From: Pomphorhynchus laevis
Lineage: Eukaryota > Acanthocephala > Palaeacanthocephala > Echinorhynchida > Pomphorhynchidae
Reading direction: 5' to 3'
Assembly (NCBI GenBank): GCA_012934845.2
Contig: WNNJ02001602.1
Location: 310,001-374,000, forward strand
DNA: 64,000 nt
Made by a program: the position numbers and the translations under genes. Shown here in pieces: positions 1 to 11,517 of the stretch. Numbering within the stretch: the stretch's first letter is position 1; each line of letters begins with the position of its first letter. The notes below the pieces were generated by a model. The model saw only the letters and a program-made list of their open reading frames with translations, did not search any database and was not told where the DNA came from.

Positions 1-307
1 TCTACGGTACATGATTGAAAACTTCCTGTGTTGTTTTTGAAGGAGTGTGGTCGTGATTTGTTTCGAAAATGTGAAATAATCTTTAAATAATTTTATTTTC
101 AAAAAAAGGCTTACTTTATAATGCACGACTCATAATTTGGATCAGTCCGGAGTATATTGTAAATTCTCTTTTCATTTTCAAACGATGAATATTCATTTGG
201 TGAGAATACTTTTACTGCATATTCTTGGTAATCATCATCTCTCCGTATTGCTCGATATATTCATCCGAATTTGCAACGTGCACGAATTTCTTTAAAACAT
301 AACTCAC

Positions 308-476
308 TAATCGATATGGTTGATGGATTTGGAAGATGTTTCTCCTCTGCAGCGATACCAGATTCATTCGCAAGTTTCGGCCGCTCTCCAAACAAACGCA
401 CAGATCGGTTACGAAGTAACACAAATGTAGCGATATTAGAGAACAAAAGTATGGCTAACAAGGGATACAGTATTAT
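308..476 (-). CDS. candidate internal exon with one membrane segment
   Basis: On the minus strand an acceptor (CATCTTAG) at 477 opens a frame that runs to a GTGAGT donor at 307; without that donor it would stop at 261. The start reads IILYPLLAILLFSNIATFVL, a likely transmembrane helix, followed by a basic stretch (LLRNRSVRLFGERPK) and a polar tail. Base composition is richer in GC than the surroundings, as expected of coding DNA. I do not recognise the family and found no partner exon. It could be chance or a fragment. Confidence 0.3.
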
Positions 477-493
477 CTAAGATGTAAATAGAG

Positions 494-584
494 GGTAGCG
501 AAATATTAGATAAAAATTTTGCTTTCTTTGATCCAGTTCCGATAATTCTTTATTAATAAATGGACCATTATCAACTATTTAAAG
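494..584 (+). repeat. copy 1 of a dispersed ~90-bp repeat
   Basis: It begins with TAGCGAAATATTAGATAAA and holds the core TTTGATCCAGTTCCGATAAT, then TGGACCATTATCAACTATTT. Related copies lie near 18483, 21850, 62838 and 62996. A short non-autonomous element is likely. Confidence 0.6.
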
Positions 585-654
585 TAAAAATAAATTCATG
601 TTTTGATCCTACTTCAAAATTCCAAATTTAATAAATGGATTAAGATTTATTAGT

Positions 655-960
655 GTGGATGTCGTTGCGTGTGCCTATCATCCGTGTAAGCAGCTGTTCT
701 GTCTTCATGAATCCCCAATGTTATGTGGACACGAGCTATGTTTGAAGCATCGCTCAAAGCATCGAACAAATTGCACGACAGTGATGGATCGCGTCTGTAA
801 ACGATGGAATGGATTATCACCTAGTGTGATCAACAGCTCTTCTGCTGTGCAATTCAAAGAACGCCTAAAGCTTAACCTCGTGAACTCTTGATGTTTTGTT
901 TTTGTTTATTCGATGTGATGCTTCCTTACGAGCTTCAGCTCCCTTGGAAGTCGACATATA
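655..960 (+). mobile_element. 3' end of a CR1-like LINE
   Basis: A 78-residue frame (655-891) has the layout of a non-LTR reverse transcriptase C-terminus: a basic RSKHRTN stretch, VCKRWNGLSPSVINSS, then FKERLKLNL. The canonical CR1 tail is 'R..WN.LP..VV.A.S...FK..L'. The following 70 bases end in TAATAATAT, a typical TAA-rich LINE end. Only the tail survives, so it is a 5'-truncated dead copy. Confidence 0.6.
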
Positions 961-2569
961 ATAATATATTTATAAAGTTTAAGAGAAATTTATAAAATTT
1001 TATCGCTTTTAATTCTTAGCGCTTGATGTTTCGGTAAATCCAGATTTAAATTAGCAAAAGAAACCAGCCTTCAAATAATCGAATTGATGATTTCAAGTTA
1101 AATAGACTTAAAAATAAATGTTTTATTTTATAACTTAATATTAAACTAACACCTTTAAGTTGTGGATATCGATCGTAATAACTAATTTTAGATGTAATCT
1201 ACTGACTTCTAGATTGACTTTTTCAATATTCAGCTTGTATTGAATTAAAAAATTACTTATGGAGAGTCACGCATGACACCACGTTTCAAGATATTCCGAT
1301 ATCAGCACATCATTGCGGCATGTTGATTTTACATACAGGATCAAATCTATATTGGTAATTTATATAAAACCCAATTACAAAAACGGCTATTTCATCTACT
1401 CCTCTTCCATAACACATCACACTCATTTTTTAATTGGCAAGCAAAACAGTTTATTGTCACGAAGGGTTTTGAAAAATAGAGGAATTCTGTGTAAATAATG
1501 TAGAAACGTTTTAGAAACAAATGGCAATGGAATTACCTTTGTAAAGAAGAACGAAGCCTTCAAAGTTGTTTTCAAGAAGCATACGAACTGATCACTACAG
1601 TATTTTATGGTCGGATCTGTCTAATTACAGTGCAAATACTTTAAAAGATACAAAAACTTGTAGATTCTGTTTAAAGATATTTTAAAATTCCAAAGATTTA
1701 AATGCTTAAGCTGACATACAAATATGCTAAAGCTACGTATAGAAACAAGGATGCAAATAGTAAAGCAAACACATGGCATCAACAAACAATCAATATTATG
1801 TTTGATAACATCATGTTATATTTAATAAAACATTTCTATGCCTTTACGAAAAAACACTAAAGGATAAAGTAAAGAACCCTATTCCTAAATACTTAAATTT
1901 GACAATCAGCTGGTCAAAATACAGTTACTTTAGCAACGCGTATAGTCCAAACAGCGTTTATTAATCGAACATTAGAGAACAATGGGTATGAACTAAACAT
2001 CATTACCTAATCTAAACGGGGAGAGCGATAAGTGTAGACTAAGATAATATCATTCATTTCGGTTCAATTAATCATAAGAAGTTGTCACTAGCTGAATAGA
2101 TTATTTGCATTTGTTGAGCCTTTTAAGCCATAACACGTCTAGTAGAGATAATTTGTTCATGCAGGCATATAATAATTGTTGGATGATTTGTCCTATAACG
2201 TAACACAAATTAGGAATTCTTCTGCAATCTACAAATTATAGAATCATTAATCCATGATAATTATTAATTACGGTGAATATTATACTAAACAAGAGTGACG
2301 TTGTCTCCTGCAACACAGTGTCACTAGCTGATTAGATTTGCCATGTATAAAAAAGAACGTATCAAAAGATGTGCAAATGGATAGCGCGCATCGAAATCAC
2401 AGTCCATTCAGTATCCGCCGAAGCTAATAATGATTTTCGATTACACGCACATTTATATTTAAAAAAATCGAGATCAATTACTGTTTTATATAATGAACAC
2501 GTAGTCGGTGTGCACTTTATTACACGATATCGTTGAATAGCGACACTCGATTTGAAGGTAAAACGTCCC
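961..2569. other. AT-rich stretch, no gene seen
   Basis: No frame here has a recognisable motif or a splice-supported structure. A short phrase, GTCACTAGCTGAATAGATT, recurs in variant form about 235 bases later (near 2085 and 2320), suggesting old repeat DNA. Confidence 0.5.
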
Positions 2570-4025
2570 GGCGTTCGATCATCATTTGGTAATATCTAAA
2601 CTGTTAAAAAAAGAAAAGACTGTTTCCTACGGGAAGCGGCCCTAGATGCCGCTTCCGGGCACCTCCAAATTCGTCGCTTAACTCTCTTCGCATGCCTGTC
2701 AGCTTTTGACAGCCGAACAAAGAAGAGAAGTAGCCGTAATAATGCTTTTAGCCACCCATTCCGATGTGGCCGGCATCAACATTAGTAGGCGTGTTTTTAT
2801 TCCAAAGAAAAATCCGGTCTCTTGTCCTAAAGACCAGCGGCCCATTTCGATTCAAAATTCCCTCGTGTCGATTTACGAGAAAGCGCTTGCCCGTAAAATC
2901 CGCAATCATTTAAGTAGGCGAAATTTAATCCCAACAGGTTTCCATTGATTTGTCAAAGGTCGCTCGGTTCATTCAGCTATAGGTGAAGTACATCAGTTAT
3001 GTCAGGAAAATAGTCATCAACTTGCTGTGGCTGTTTTCCTTGACTGTTCTGCTGCATTTGACCACATCTCCATTCCCTTTGTTATCTATTCTCTCAGGTC
3101 CTTAGGGTTCCCTGCGATAATTGTTAACAGGGTAGAGATATTGCTGTACATGAAGCGGTTCTACTATAAAGACGACCATGATGCGCGTCAGTTCTACCCT
3201 ATTGCAGGTGTGCCCCAAGGATCACATCCTTCTTTTATCTTGTTTCTTGCTGCTTCAATTGAGCTCTTTAAAATATTTAAACGCGAACAACGTCTAGTGG
3301 TATACGCTGATGATACCACAGCCCTGTTCTATGGACGCAGGTGTAAAGACGTAGTCTCGGACATCAGCCGTTTCCTTTTAAGATTAAAAGATCAGTTAAC
3401 CCGATCTAATCTTATATTAAACTCCGCTAAATGGCATGTGGTTGTCTTCCATGGCGCCCTTGCAATAAGGAAAAAACTTAAGAGATTATCACTCTTTGCA
3501 CTCTCCTCTATCTTGAATAATCAACCACTCCCAATCTTCACGAGTTGAGTAAAATACCTGAAGTTCACCTTTACTGTGAACTGGTCGGCGAAAGCTGACC
3601 TGAATAAACTTAAATGTATCCTGAAGAGAGCTAGGTGAGATCTGAAACTGGCCTAGCATCTGTCATTGAAAGGGAAAACCCAGGTGCGCCTCTGGGGCAC
3701 TTGGGCTATCTCGGGATTAGTCTACTTTTCTAAAGGACGCCTCCCAGAGCAAAGGCTAAGGTTTCTCAAGCTCCTCGTCGCTCGTTTACCCAGCATAGTC
3801 CGGATATTTGACCACTCCGGATCTTTCACCCTTCCCTTGCCTTCGGGGAGGGGGAGGGTGAAAGATCCCGAGTGGTTTAGTCGGAAGACGGCGTGCTGTA
3901 TTGACTGGAGTGCTCAGATCCCACTGGACCTGAGGCTATAAATATTGAGGACTTAAAAACAGAAAGATGAAAGAAGATTTCTGTCATATTTTGATTTTTC
4001 TTTTCTTCAACTGAAAACTTTATCC
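2570..4025 (+). mobile_element. family A LINE, RT region, copy 1
   Basis: Three collinear pieces (2706-2948, 3027-3548, 3666-3941) give reverse transcriptase blocks in order: FIPKK...CPKDQRPISIQNS, KGRSVHSAIGE, VAVFLDCSAAFDHIS, AGVPQGS, VVYADDTTALF, and the downstream KTQVRLWGTW block. It is interrupted by stops and small frame changes, for example after IPTGFH. The upstream stretch from 2570 is shared with the second copy near 43,300. No endonuclease domain is visible in this fragment. RT identity is firm; clade placement is not. Confidence 0.8.
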
Positions 4026-4244
4026 CATGTATTATTGTTCTAAGAAAATCTTTATTTATTTATTTCATTGAATGCTCAGAGCGCAGTTCACATCATCCGC
4101 TCCCCCGTGAACTCATGTAAACGAGCAACTTCATGCGATCGCTTGTCTGTTACAGGGCTTGATTGCTTATTATTTTGGCTTTTCTGATTTGTTCTATCGT
4201 CTATACCTCTTTACTATTGCTTATTCAATATGCAATAGTAATAA

Positions 4245-4435
4245 TCGACTGGGCCGCTTGGGTCCAGTCGATTAAGTATTAAACTGGCACCTATCGCCAA
4301 TTTACCTCTTCGTGGAGCGGCCAAGGCAACGTATATTCGACATTCGTCGATCAACGGCTAGTAATTGGCCGGCTTGCATCAGCCGTGTGGATAGTATTTT
4401 CATAGACTATATCAGATCCCTCCTATTGATGATAT
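4245..4435. repeat. ~180-bp direct repeat, copy 1
   Basis: It shares with 4700-4880 the blocks GGGCCGCT, CCAGTCGA.TAAGTA.TAAACTG, GTCGATCAACGGCTA, TTGCATCAGCCGT and TTTTCATAGACT, in the same order. The second copy runs straight into the iterated sequence upstream of the RTE-like endonuclease, so these are probably LINE 5' leader pieces. Confidence 0.6.
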
Positions 4436-4699
4436 GAAATAATCATCAATTATTTTATAATATAATCACCTGTGATCATATATGTGATGATATATTTCAG
4501 TGAATATAAACTGTTTATGTATGCAATATTGAACTAATCCCATAATAAAGCCGTATGAGAGTCTCCGCATTCAGTAGAATATATTCCACTAATATAGCAA
4601 AATTGCTTTCATATGTTATAAAAATTCAGAAACGAACTTTTATAACATATGTATTTTATTTTATAATTTATTTTACATTAAATCATCAAATTATTTATG

Positions 4700-4880
4700 C
4701 ATATGGGCCGCTAGGTGCCAGTCGAGTAAGTACTAAACTGACACATATTGCCAATTAGCATCTTCATGGAGCGGCCCAGGCAACGGATGTTCGACATACG
4801 TCGATCAACGGCTAAATAATTAACCGGGTTGCATCAGCCGTAGTGATAGTCTTTTCATAGACTCTCTCAGATTCTTTCGA
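4700..4880. repeat. ~180-bp direct repeat, copy 2
   Basis: This is the diverged second copy of 4245-4435, immediately 5' of the 136-bp tandem repeat and the RTE-like endonuclease. Confidence 0.6.
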
Positions 4881-5147
4881 TGACTCCAACATCGGATTAG
4901 ACGATGAACGAAAAGACGAAAGAAAGTCACGGAGGCTTGTTTCCTTACAGTAGTGATGTTGAATCATCAGAGGATATTAGGAGCCGTAGATAGACGAGCA
5001 AACAAAATCACTCCGATGACCCCAACGGCAGATTGGACAATGGGCCAAAGGCCGGAAGAGTCTCGGAGACCTGTTTCCTTACAGTAGCGATGTTGGATCA
5101 TCAAAGGATATCGGGAACGGGAGATAGCCGAACAAACAAACCAAGAC
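4879..5147. repeat. 136-bp tandem duplication in a LINE leader
   Basis: GATGACTCCAAC at 4879 recurs as GATGACCCCAAC at 5015. Later in both units come CTTGTTTCCTTACAGTAG or CCTGTTTCCTTACAGTAG, then GATGTTG.ATCATCA.AGGATAT. Iterated 5' units upstream of an endonuclease ORF are a common LINE promoter arrangement; that role is inferred. Confidence 0.65.
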
Positions 5148-5325
5148 AATGAAAATGACTAGATATAAATGACAAAATGTCAAAATAATTACAAAATATA
5201 AATTAAGTGCGAGGAACAATGGTCAACTCACCACTGATTCGAGGAGTTTTCATTGTCGGGTGCCGTGTAACCAGGCAGTTGTATAGATACAGCGAAAGAG
5301 ACATCAACATCCGAAGCGAACTAGC

Positions 5326-6345
5326 CTTCATGTAGGAACGTGGAATGCCATCTCGCTGTCGTGGAAGGAACCAGAATTAGTTGAAGAGATGGCTCGCTTC
5401 GGTCTTGAAATAGTCGGAGTGACTTTTCTTCACTATTCTGGAACTGATACTAAACTTTTGGATCAACGTTGGACCTTGAATTATTCGGGAGTTACCATCG
5501 GAAAGCGACTTCTGGCGCGTGTAAGGATACTTACAAGTCCCTGATTGTCGTTCGTGGTAGATAGGTTTAACCCAGTGAACGAAAGGCTGGCGTCTCTGAG
5601 ACTTTTAGTCAAAGAGGAAATGAGGATAACTGTTGTGTGTGCCTATGCTCCCAACATTATCTCGGTATACGCAACCTTCGTGGAAGATCTTCAGGCTCTG
5701 CTTGATAGAACTCCTGTTAGAGATTATCTCATTCTATTGGGTGACTTTAATGCCTATGTTCGTAGCGACAGTATTACTTGGAAAGGAGTGTTGGGGAGGA
5801 ACGGACTCTCTGATTTGAATACGGGTGGTGTTGAATTATTTCACTTTTGTTCTCGTAACAATTTGTGCATAACCAACTCCATGTTTGAACATAAGGAGAT
5901 CAATAAATACACATATCATCATGATACCCTCAGTCAAATATCAATGATCGATTTTGTAATCGTTTTATCTGATCTGCGACGTTACTTTTTGGGGACTCGT
6001 GTGAAGAGTGGGGCTGAGCTGTCAACCGATCACTACCCTGTAGTAAGTAATTTTCGATGGCAGAATCGGTTGCTAGACAAGCCTGGTAAACCTAAACGTT
6101 GTATGAGGGCGTGCTGGGAGTGTCTAGCAGCTGTTTCTTTCATAGAACGTTTTTCTGTCTACATCCGGGATGACTTCTCTCGGTTGCCAGAAGAGGTTAA
6201 GTTCATTTATCATGAATAAAATATCTTAAGATCCTCGTTTGCCAAAGCAACTGTGAAAAATTGTGACCCGAAAGCTTTAGGTGCTTGTTGCGGAGGAAAT
6301 ACTCAAACTGCTTGTTGGACTGCTTGAAACATTGAAAAATTAGAC
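5326..6345 (+). mobile_element. RTE-like LINE, apurinic endonuclease domain
   Basis: The frame starts at HVGTWNAISLS and, after one early stop, continues through 5545-6219. Blocks in order are EIVGVTFLHYSG, FNPVNERLASLRL, ITVVCAYAPN, LILLGDFNAYVRSD, then a decayed DFVIV and STDHYPVVSNF. These are the N/W, PVN.R, CAYAP, GDFN and SDH motifs of APE-type nickases of RTE elements. GDFN and DH are retained. The downstream RT is missing, so this is a decayed partial copy. Confidence 0.8.
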
Positions 6346-8655
6346 GCAATTAGTGATCGTGACCAAATTGGCATGAAGCAATATTGTAAAAAAGTTGCAT
6401 TCGGTGATTAAAATTGAAAGACATTTAGTGAAAGTGATTCTTACAGGGCCCTTTCACCAATTATTGATTGCAAAAATTCTCACATGTTTCTGATACGGTC
6501 ATTATGATTTATGAGTAATTTTATTTCAAATTTGATAATGATTACACAGAAATTACTTGGTTGAATTCTTGCCGAAATGTAACTGTATTATGTGCATATT
6601 ATCTCTGGAGTTTCGTTCATTTCCTGGTCATTACAATAAGTAATACGGCATAGTGGAAACTAAATAAAATCGTTAATCATTCCAAATAAGGATGACTTAA
6701 ATGTCAGTGATCGTGAGTGAACAACATAGGTATTAATATTTCGTGCAAATAGTGGTTTATAATTTTTTTATTGCAAATCGATATGCGATATCACGTAATA
6801 ACGAAATTCAAAATATTATGCATATTATTTTTTTAATTAAATAAATAATTATTTAAGAATGTGAGCCAATTCTTATAATTTGGATCACGAATTCTTAAAC
6901 AAATTTAAGAATTTATGTTATATCAGTTGTAACAAAGATAGGCTTACAATGTAAAAGTACGGATTATATATTCTACAATTTTGTCGCAGCGTACACTTAT
7001 ATTGTCTCGACCTTAATTTAAATGTATAGTTTGCCTCTTTACCGATCTTGTTGAATTCCTTTATTACTTGAATGAATTTTCCGAATGCGTAGTTCCGCAA
7101 TCTAAACTTGCGGAACTACAGCGTATGTCAGTGTCCATTCTAGTTTTCAGTGTCGATTGTAAAGGTATGACAAGATCACGAACTTGATTATTCGAAATAA
7201 TACTACATGGCCCGATACTGTACAAGGTAAAAACAGGGCATACTATATGTAGCACTTCGAAATGTTTAATATTAAGTCAGCGTATACACTTCACGTATGA
7301 GTCCTATCAATATCACGCTGTAATCTTATAGCTTTCTTCAGATAGGACCGCACACCATATTTTTATGTCGTCAGCTAAAGCTAAACAAGGACGGTGGAGT
7401 CTTTGTTAATAAATATAATTTTATGTGATTTATACGGAGGTGTAGATCCACTCGTTCAGTTATCTTGCTTATGTGTCCCATATGAAATATGAGACATATG
7501 TCGCATATGTTTTAATCATAAGACATCGTTAAACAAATTGTTACGAAATTGAACGAAATCATACGTATTTTTCAGGTAATTTTATGCATTAAGTTGAAAA
7601 TTTAATGAAATTCAATTAAGTAAAATGCTAAACTATAATATATTCATTAAAAATAATTGATTAGTAAAGTTGAAATTTAGAAATAAAATATATTTATATC
7701 GCTAACTGTCTCTTAGCTTTATCAGAAAACGTAAAATTTGTTTAACTAAACGCAGTTGAACTTTTTAAATCGAACATTTGTACAATTAATCAACAAATAA
7801 AAAAAATAAAATTGCGGTTTGTTGATCCTGCTTAGAAATTTAAAATTTAATGTATTAAAATCATTTATTTTTATATACTTATTATTAACTTTATAAATAT
7901 TATCGCATAACATCCTTTATATATTATAATTGTTATTTAAAATATTAAATTTTTGAAATTAAATTAGAGCATTGCATTAATTATTAAACCAATATTCAAA
8001 GCAATAATTTATTTAGATAATTTTTCGACTCGATTATAATATTTAACTGCGCTTTACTAAATTTATCAAACAGTTAGTTGCCGATTTTTGATCGATACAT
8101 TGAGATTATCCAATCAAATAAATCAATAAATTTGATTTATTAAAATTAATTAACACAACATTACATATTTTTTATTTTAATTCAAAATAAAATTAAGATT
8201 TTAAATCATACTAAAAGTGATTTTATATCAGAGTTCATTTAATGTACAAAACTATGCAAAACAAAGTAGATGGAAGGCGTTTTAATAAAGTCATGAAGAT
8301 ATAGTCATGCATTGTCGTTTCGGAGGATGGTTTCGCAATAATCAAATATTTATTACAGTAGACTTCAGACATAAGCTGTTCAACACCTCTTCCAAAAATA
8401 TCAAAGTATCTGAGATTAAGAACGACGGAGATGTTACCCATCATTTATTTGAATCAATGTCAATATTCTTTATTCTGTTGTGAAACTAATATAATTAATA
8501 CACTAACGAATTATTGAACAATTAACAATCCTTCAGCAAACATCAAAAAATCAAATGTTATAGGTAAAGTTTAAATCGTAAAGGTAATTCACTTCAACGC
8601 TCTGACGTATTATTTATTGTATCTAATCCTTTGAAATTTACTATAAATTAGTGTT
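6346..8655. other. very AT-rich intergenic DNA
   Basis: No coding region is supported. The open frames are short and low in complexity. Near 7480 there are overlapping short palindromes built on CATATG. Confidence 0.5.
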
Positions 8656-9125
8656 ATCTCGGTATCCATTCTTCCTGTTGATGGTTGTTGACTGCTCATC
8701 TTGCAACGATTCGCTCTTTCAATTGCAACTATTCGCGTTTCCAATATAGGATCACTCTCAGGTGGAGATGCAATCAACTTCCTCTGGACAATGTTCCTTC
8801 CACTGATACAATATACTTTACCGTCGTTCTAGCAAGATCTCCTACAGCGAAATTTTGCACAGTTAGACATGAGTCAGTGATAAAACAAGTAGTCAGTTAT
8901 CCCGGTATCCATTCGTCCTGTTGATGGTTGTTGACTGCTCATCTTGCAACTATTCGCTCTTTCAATCGCGAATATTCGCGTTTCCAATATAGGATCGCTC
9001 TCATGTGGTGGTTCAATCAATTTCCTCTGGACAATGTTCTTTCCAATGATACAATATACTTTACCGTCGTTATGGCAAGATATCTTACAGCGAAATTTTG
9101 CACAGTTAGTTAGGAGTCAGGTAAT
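8656..9125. repeat. two 242-bp tandem units
   Basis: TTATCTCGGTATCCATTC at 8656 recurs as TTATCCCGGTATCCATTC at 8898. Both units share GTTGATGGTTGTTGACTGC, CGCGTTTCCAATATAGGATC, CCTCTGGACAATGTTC and GCGAAATTTTGCACAGTTAG. Both keep an open plus frame (8685-8924 and 8928-9113) with similar peptides, but I recognise no domain. Confidence 0.75.
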
Positions 9126-9865
9126 GTTTAAAAAGCGAGTAGTAGATGAAACATTCTTCGAAACCTTTTGCTACCTTTTTACGTCTACAATCTCGTTCAC
9201 TATTTGTACCTAACTTAATCCATCTCAGTACGACTATTGTACTTTGTAAATATCACAATCAATTTTGCCTGAAAATAAAAGGGTACAAAAATAAGAATTA
9301 AATCCCGAATTGTCTTTAACACCTGTGTGTTAACACAACACACTTAGCAGGAAAGATTCTAATATGCATAAAATACCATGAATTTGGAGAGCTTCGCTGT
9401 ATAGCGATCATGATAAGTTTTGTGCTGTGAAGATTCCTAATGGACATGCTTATAATCCTTAGGCCCATGTACCTTTATTCTTCATATCTTTACTTACTCT
9501 TCAAGTTGAGCATTTGCACAATTGTCAAGCTGACACGAAGTTAACTCTCACTGACATGCAGCGACAACCAAAACGACAGAAGAAATGGAGGGATTCACGA
9601 TGATTTTTAATTTTTATTTGTAATTACGTTGTTTTTCGTGATTCAATATCAAAATAATTTTAAAAATAATTTGAATTATGTTCAAATAATTTAATAGTAT
9701 CTTGATAATCGTAAAATAATTTTAAAAATTATTTAACTCGAAACAATATTTTCGTGTAATTGCAATATCTAAGTGTTCATGTGTTAATTTTAAGAGCGAT
9801 CACAAGGGGCAGTTTATCGATCTGAAATTCAGTCCGTTAAAGTCCGATGTCAGCATCTAGCGAAT

Positions 9866-10611
9866 ATGATTCGAAACCAGTTGAAAATGCGAAAGAAAAT
9901 GATATCTATGCTAGAACAATCGCTAATATTTTACGAAATGCAGCACAACGATGCTAAAGTTGTTCTCACTGTAAGTGTTGCTTTGCCATATATCATTGTG
10001 CCACTATAAACTACGGTTTATACTATATTATTGTGTAATGTTGTTTGATAACCAATTTTGATGATTAAAATAGTTATGTGACTTAAGAGATTCCGAATAA
10101 TGCTATAGATTGAAAAAAATGATACTTTTACTAATTATTACATATTAATAAAATTCGGGTTTTTATTCGATGAAATAAAATGTCATGTTTGACGTTCTAG
10201 GCTTATAAGAATTTCGGTACTAAGGTAAATGATCTTAAACGCAAATTAGATGAGCTAAAGAACCTGTTACCAAAGTCACGTCATTCAGCAAAGCGAAAAC
10301 GATCAAGTGAATCAGGAGATAATTTAACGACGACCTTATTTCCACAGTCCATGACTGCGACATTTCCGGCCAACGGTCATGCTGTACATCACCAAGCAGC
10401 CATGTTAGTAGCATATAGCAGTCAAGTAATGCCTTCTCAACAAGCGAACTCCAGTCCTGGAGTGGCAACCTTCACTGCAACGAATACAAACTTGCCTACT
10501 TACTTCTATCAAACTAATGCAGATATAGACTGCAGATTTGGGTCGGCAGATCAGCTATATGCCGCAGCTACAGCTAAAGATCCGAGACATCACAGTAGCC
10601 GCCATAAATAG
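9866..10611 (+). CDS. two-exon coiled-coil protein, unidentified
   Basis: Exon 1 (9866-9970) ends at a GTAAGT donor. Exon 2 (10201-10611) starts after GTTCTAG. Both sit in phase 0 and join to 171 residues ending in TAG. The N-terminal ~60 residues are heptad-rich and charged (KMRKKMISMLEQSL, then VNDLKRKLDELKNLLPK). A basic patch (AKRKRSS) resembling a nuclear signal follows, then a Ser/Thr/Gln/Ala-rich tail. The family is not recognised. The upstream frame is open to 9791 without another ATG, so an earlier exon could supply the true start. It lies tail to tail with MTR4. Confidence 0.6.
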
Positions 10612-11464
10612 TGAATTGTTATAAATTCGCTTTATCTCTGCATATTCATCTTTTCTCATAATTGTGAGTAAATTCATTTAAAAAATATTTGTATACTTTA
10701 CCATCATTTTATACATTGAAAGTATAGAAGTGAAATATGAAACTGAGTCAAAGAAGCATTCTTCATATTCACAGCAGAGGCTCGTCAAGTAAAGAAGTAA
10801 TTGCTTGGTAAAATATTATAGGCTAAGTGATGCATCTTCCTCACTTAGGTATTCAATCTATGTAACTGACATTTAACGAAATTACAAAATTTACAGCAAA
10901 CTGTTACTTGCGACGTATGTTCGTTAAGCTCGCAATTGGTACTGAAGCGACAATAACGTGCATTTATTTTAGTTAAGAAAAATTCCAATTAAGTCTACTT
11001 TTTAATACATTATCCACACACGGTTTTATGGTCATATATTTACTAAATGCCGTTATTAAAAGTGTCCGTTTATCTTTTAAATATATCAAACACTGAATAT
11101 TTATTTCGATAAATATAATGTTCGATACGGTTTGATATAAACAATAATAAATTCATTAATAAATATAAATAATAAATATATATATTGATATAAACAATAA
11201 TAAATTCAATAATGTTTGATAACATTATAACTTGATATATAGTTTGGTGACTCATACTTGATGAACGGCGATTGTTGAAATTATAATGAACATGACTTAT
11301 GAGATTAATGTTGTCAAAATCTCCCAGATTTCGCTTAATTACGGTTAAAAATAACCGTAATTTGTCAAACATTAAATATCAAATACAAGAAAAACGAGAA
11401 ATACATATTTGTATAGCAGCTATGTATACAGGATTTTAACAAAAACGATGTCGTTGAATTTTGA
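10612..11464. other. AT-rich spacer between convergent genes
   Basis: It separates the coiled-coil gene from the MTR4 stop codon, and so probably carries both 3' UTRs. A near-duplicate phrase, GATATAAACAATAATAAATTC, cut here to its first 20 bases GATATAAACAATAATAAATT, appears near 11136 and 11188. Confidence 0.5.
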
Positions 11465-11517
11465 TTATAGATACAGACTCGCAGCGAATATAATGTCCCG
11501 TTTTATTTTGCTGACGG
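11465..11517 (-). CDS. MTR4: MTR4 exon 17, terminal 53-nt exon
   Basis: After acceptor AATTTAG it completes an Ala codon and encodes [16 protein letters not shown] plus TAA. It aligns without gaps to the invariant family C-terminus (human ITKIKRDIVFAASLYL). It lies 2.1 kb beyond exon 16 and is easily missed. Confidence 0.93.

Noticed and set aside
9847-9957. MSASSEYDSKPVENAKEND frame as the start of the coiled-coil gene
   Set aside because: It stops 13 bases before the donor, whereas the 9866 frame runs to the donor in the phase of exon 2.
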